From Pelodera strongyloides (Eukaryota; Nematoda; Chromadorea; Rhabditida; Rhabditidae), in contig JAANDG010000187.1 of the NCBI GenBank assembly GCA_036852015.1, forward strand, positions 124,001 through 188,000: 64,000 nt of DNA, written 5' to 3'. The notes under the pieces are model-generated. The model ran no database searches. It had not been told where the DNA came from and was given only the letters and a program-made list of their open reading frames with translations. The position numbers and the translations under genes are program-made. Below are positions 61,801 through 64,000 of the stretch, in pieces; within the stretch, counting starts at the first letter, position 1; every line of letters begins with the position of its first letter.

Positions 61801-63461
61801 TCATGTAAATGTAAACAACAATCGCCACACAAAAAGTCAGAATGTTTTTGCCCTCATGCGCGATCCGGTTATTTAGATCGACGTAAGGAATATCTACATC
61901 TACAGTATGAGAATTAACATATATGGCAGGCTTCAGTACCGTATTCAGATTAGTTTATACCTTATATCCTGGTGGTCCAGGAGGTCCAGATGGGCAGTTG
62001 TTAGGCTGTGCAGCACAGTCACATACAGAAGCAGATGCCTCAACAAATGCATCTGGCCTTTGATAGTCCCCATATCCATAAACCACTGAAAATGATACAA
62101 AAACTATGTAAATGTGTGTGTACGCGTCTGTGCACGCGTGTGCGTATGTGTGTGCACGCGTCTGCGCACGTGTGTGTATGCGCGCGTGTGTGTGTAAACC
62201 TTCGACCGTCACTACCTTACTGATCGGGTACGGCGCTAAGTGTTCTATAACTTCTCAGAAACGTACTTTGCTCATTCTGACGACGTTGTCTTTTTCCAAC
62301 AATCGGTTTCCTTTGATGTGCTGGAAGCATCACCTTCATTGTAGTCCAAACGTCGTTGGAAAGAATCTAAATTCAATTTTTATCTTCATATAATTTTGCT
62401 TAAAGGGAGAGGCCAACGAGAAAAAGAATTTCTTCAATTTACTTGCGCACAATGTCCGGTATCTCGGAAATATTACTGTGAAAACCGCATAAATTTGCAT
62501 CTAGAACTCGCAGAGATATTCTATGCTAAACAGTTCGGCCAGGTACCGTAGTCAGCAAACAAAAATTAGTTTTTTTACGGTCAATTGCATTCTTTTGCAA
62601 CGTAATCATGTTAAAACGAATAGAGTTCATTCCTACAATTATAAAGAGGCGTTTCCAACACAGGAATGCCCTAAAAGCGCAAAAATTGAACCTGAAAACG
62701 GTACCTGGCCGAACTGTTTGCCGGAGAATAACTCTGTGAGTTCTAGGCTTCAAACAATGCGGTTTTTACCGTAATATTTCTGAAATTCCGGACATTCTGT
62801 GCAAGTAAATTGAGGAAAACATTTTTCTCGTGAGCCTCTCCCTTTAAGATATTTTATAAATTATTAGTTTGGACGAAATAATGCATTGAGCTATTATTCT
62901 ATAGCTTATGGCAAAACCAGGCCACGCATAGTACATATAATAATAACGGTTTATTGGTTAACAATCAGTACAAATAATGAAAGGGAACCCTAAGACCCCG
63001 CACTTCACAACACGAAGGTACTTACTAGGGACCAAAATATAGCAGTATATTCTGAACTGGGGTGATGGGTTGTCTCATACAAAGTACGGATTGTATTGTT
63101 AATTAATTCCCAGCTAGACTACATAATAGTTTATTCAGATAGTATAGCATATGTTCATTTGGCAATAGGTAATATATTTAAGACGACTTCATATTTGTTC
63201 AGATTTATTTATATCAGAATTAATAAATTAGGGGAGTATTTTCGCGCGTTAAATATATATATATATATATGCTTTCAATACCTAGGTTTAAAAATTTAAA
63301 AATGAAGATCAAACCTGAAATTCGTGCAGTTCCCTCTCGCTTTCTTCTTGAAATGATTGAATATCTCTCGCAATTGATAATATAACAGTGATGGCGGCTA
63401 GAAAACCGCAGACGCAAACGGCCATGGCGCCGTTTAAAGCGGTAGTCTTCAGTTTTACCAT
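58287..63461 (-). CDS. Nematode cuticle collagen with long Ser/Thr/Arg-rich C-terminal tail
   Basis: Ten exons (63315-63461, 62267-62366, 61961-62085, 61541-61660, 60976-61101, 60522-60692, 59988-60078, 59395-59702, 58846-59005, 58287-58696) join in phase to 585 residues. The N-terminal Col_cuticle_N module has one membrane segment ([20 protein letters not shown]). GKRQRRQ at about 75 is the subtilisin/furin processing site. Cysteine pairs CDC...C and KPCMVCP bracket the first Gly-X-Y blocks. Triplets run in several interrupted blocks over residues of about 118-273, ending before CPCPQ. Typical cuticle collagens stop soon after this, near 300 residues. Here about 300 more residues follow: first Ala/Pro/Tyr rich, then Ser/Thr/Arg rich. 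The tail exons fit phase exactly, but a separate gene cannot be fully excluded. Confidence 0.85.
58738..58813. repeat. CT microsatellite in collagen intron
   Basis: (CT)n runs fill most of the last collagen intron. Confidence 0.85.
61281..61462. mobile_element. TTAA element, family A
   Basis: A complete copy with TTAA on both sides, in a collagen gene intron. Confidence 0.85.
62400..62847. mobile_element. TTAA element with long inverted repeats, 448 bp
   Basis: TTAAAGGGAGAGGCCAACGA and its complement are the outer ends of arms of about 120 bp that also pair around GCGCACAATGTCCGG. The core is unique. It lies in collagen intron 1. Confidence 0.82.
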
Positions 63462-63464
63462 TAT

Positions 63465-63470
63465 CTGAAA
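63465..63470 (-). promoter_or_regulatory. Likely spliced-leader acceptor of the collagen gene
   Basis: TTTCAG lies three bases before the ATG on the minus strand, with no upstream exon in view. Confidence 0.5.
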
Positions 63471-64000
63471 GATTTATTACTATCCGCTGCACTGTTGAGA
63501 TAAGGGCCAATTAACGATAAACATTGAGTAGATGCCAAATATATGCAAAGTGAAACATTCTGAAATTGCTGAAATGACTGGGGGCCACTGTGATAATGTG
63601 TTTTTGCCCCTGATACAGTGATTAAAGCGAAATACCGGGCGGTTTTTGAAACGCATCTCAAATATCAGGATTCTTATGCAGTTATGCTAAAAGGGGTCTA
63701 TTGGGGTCTATTTTTTATTCAAATTTATGATCATTTGCATATGAAGCATAGGAAAGCGGGGAGTAGTCGATGCGTTTCAAAAACCGGCCGGTATTTCGCT
63801 TTAAGCTCGCACATATGAGGTGGAAAAATGGAGCGCGGCAAAACCATTGTGCGCTTGTGGAGCCGTAATCGAAAAACTATGCCAACCGCCTCACACTGGC
63901 GCATTCTTTATATGCGCGGCGATTGCGCGAAGTATTACGTTTTGTAGGCTGGTGACTGGAGGAAAGCGGTAGGGAACTGGGCGTGGGCTGAGGAATTTCT
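63471..64000. other. Upstream region of the collagen gene
   Basis: It holds one complete TTAA element (63622-63804). The remainder has no recognised gene. The promoter presumably lies here but no motif could be identified with confidence. Confidence 0.45.
63622..63804. mobile_element. TTAA element, family A, upstream of collagen
   Basis: A complete 183-bp copy 160 bp upstream of the collagen start. It is nearly identical to the reverse complement of 29258-29440, including the doubled GGGGTCTATT core. Confidence 0.88.

Overview
This is a eukaryotic nuclear window, almost certainly from a nematode. It encodes a cuticle collagen with the nematode N-terminal module, a secreted transthyretin-like (TTR) protein and a tankyrase-like ankyrin protein of the PME-5 type. 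Several first exons follow a TTTCAG-type acceptor directly upstream of the ATG, as expected for spliced-leader trans-splicing, and there is a short interstitial run of the nematode telomere repeat (TTAGGC)n. Genes are cut into many small exons by AT-rich introns, and the introns are packed with short inverted-repeat elements. I could not place the species.

Layout. Positions 273-18840 (minus) hold the 5' part of a giant ankyrin-repeat gene (pme-5-like; 42 phase-consistent exons, at least 1448 codons; the 3' end, including any PARP catalytic domain, lies beyond the left edge). A small TTR gene (5559-6634, plus) is nested in one of its introns. Positions 18841-23500 are repeat-bearing intergenic DNA. 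At 23501-24320 (plus) is a three-exon CMC2 gene, a twin CX9C cytochrome-oxidase assembly factor. Positions 25640-47485 (plus) hold a complete 23-exon PACS sorting-adaptor gene of about 831 residues. Its third intron is 10 kb long and contains a foldback-like element with perfect 34-bp terminal inverted repeats, an unrecognised seven-exon minus-strand gene inside that element, a satellite-like monomer array, a CR1/Jockey-type LINE (plus) and a second degenerate LINE (minus). Positions 47486-52481 are intergenic, with a mariner-like element, microsatellites and a telomere-like run. At 52482-57481 (plus) is an eight-exon gene for a 537-residue secreted Tyr/Gln/Pro/Gly/Asn-rich low-complexity protein. 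It faces, tail to tail, a ten-exon cuticle collagen gene (58287-63461, minus) whose 585-residue product carries an unusual long Ser/Thr/Arg-rich C-terminal tail.

The PARP-like, PACS and CMC2 genes are ordinary cell-biology genes. The last two genes are plausibly both extracellular-matrix (cuticle) components. All gene models were assembled by hand from splice signals, reading-frame phase and family resemblance. Exon ends are best estimates and no database search was run. The most unusual items are the foldback-like element carrying an intron-containing gene, the low-complexity secreted protein beside the tailed collagen, and a set of TTAA-bounded inverted-repeat elements that often lie within about 20 bp of splice sites.
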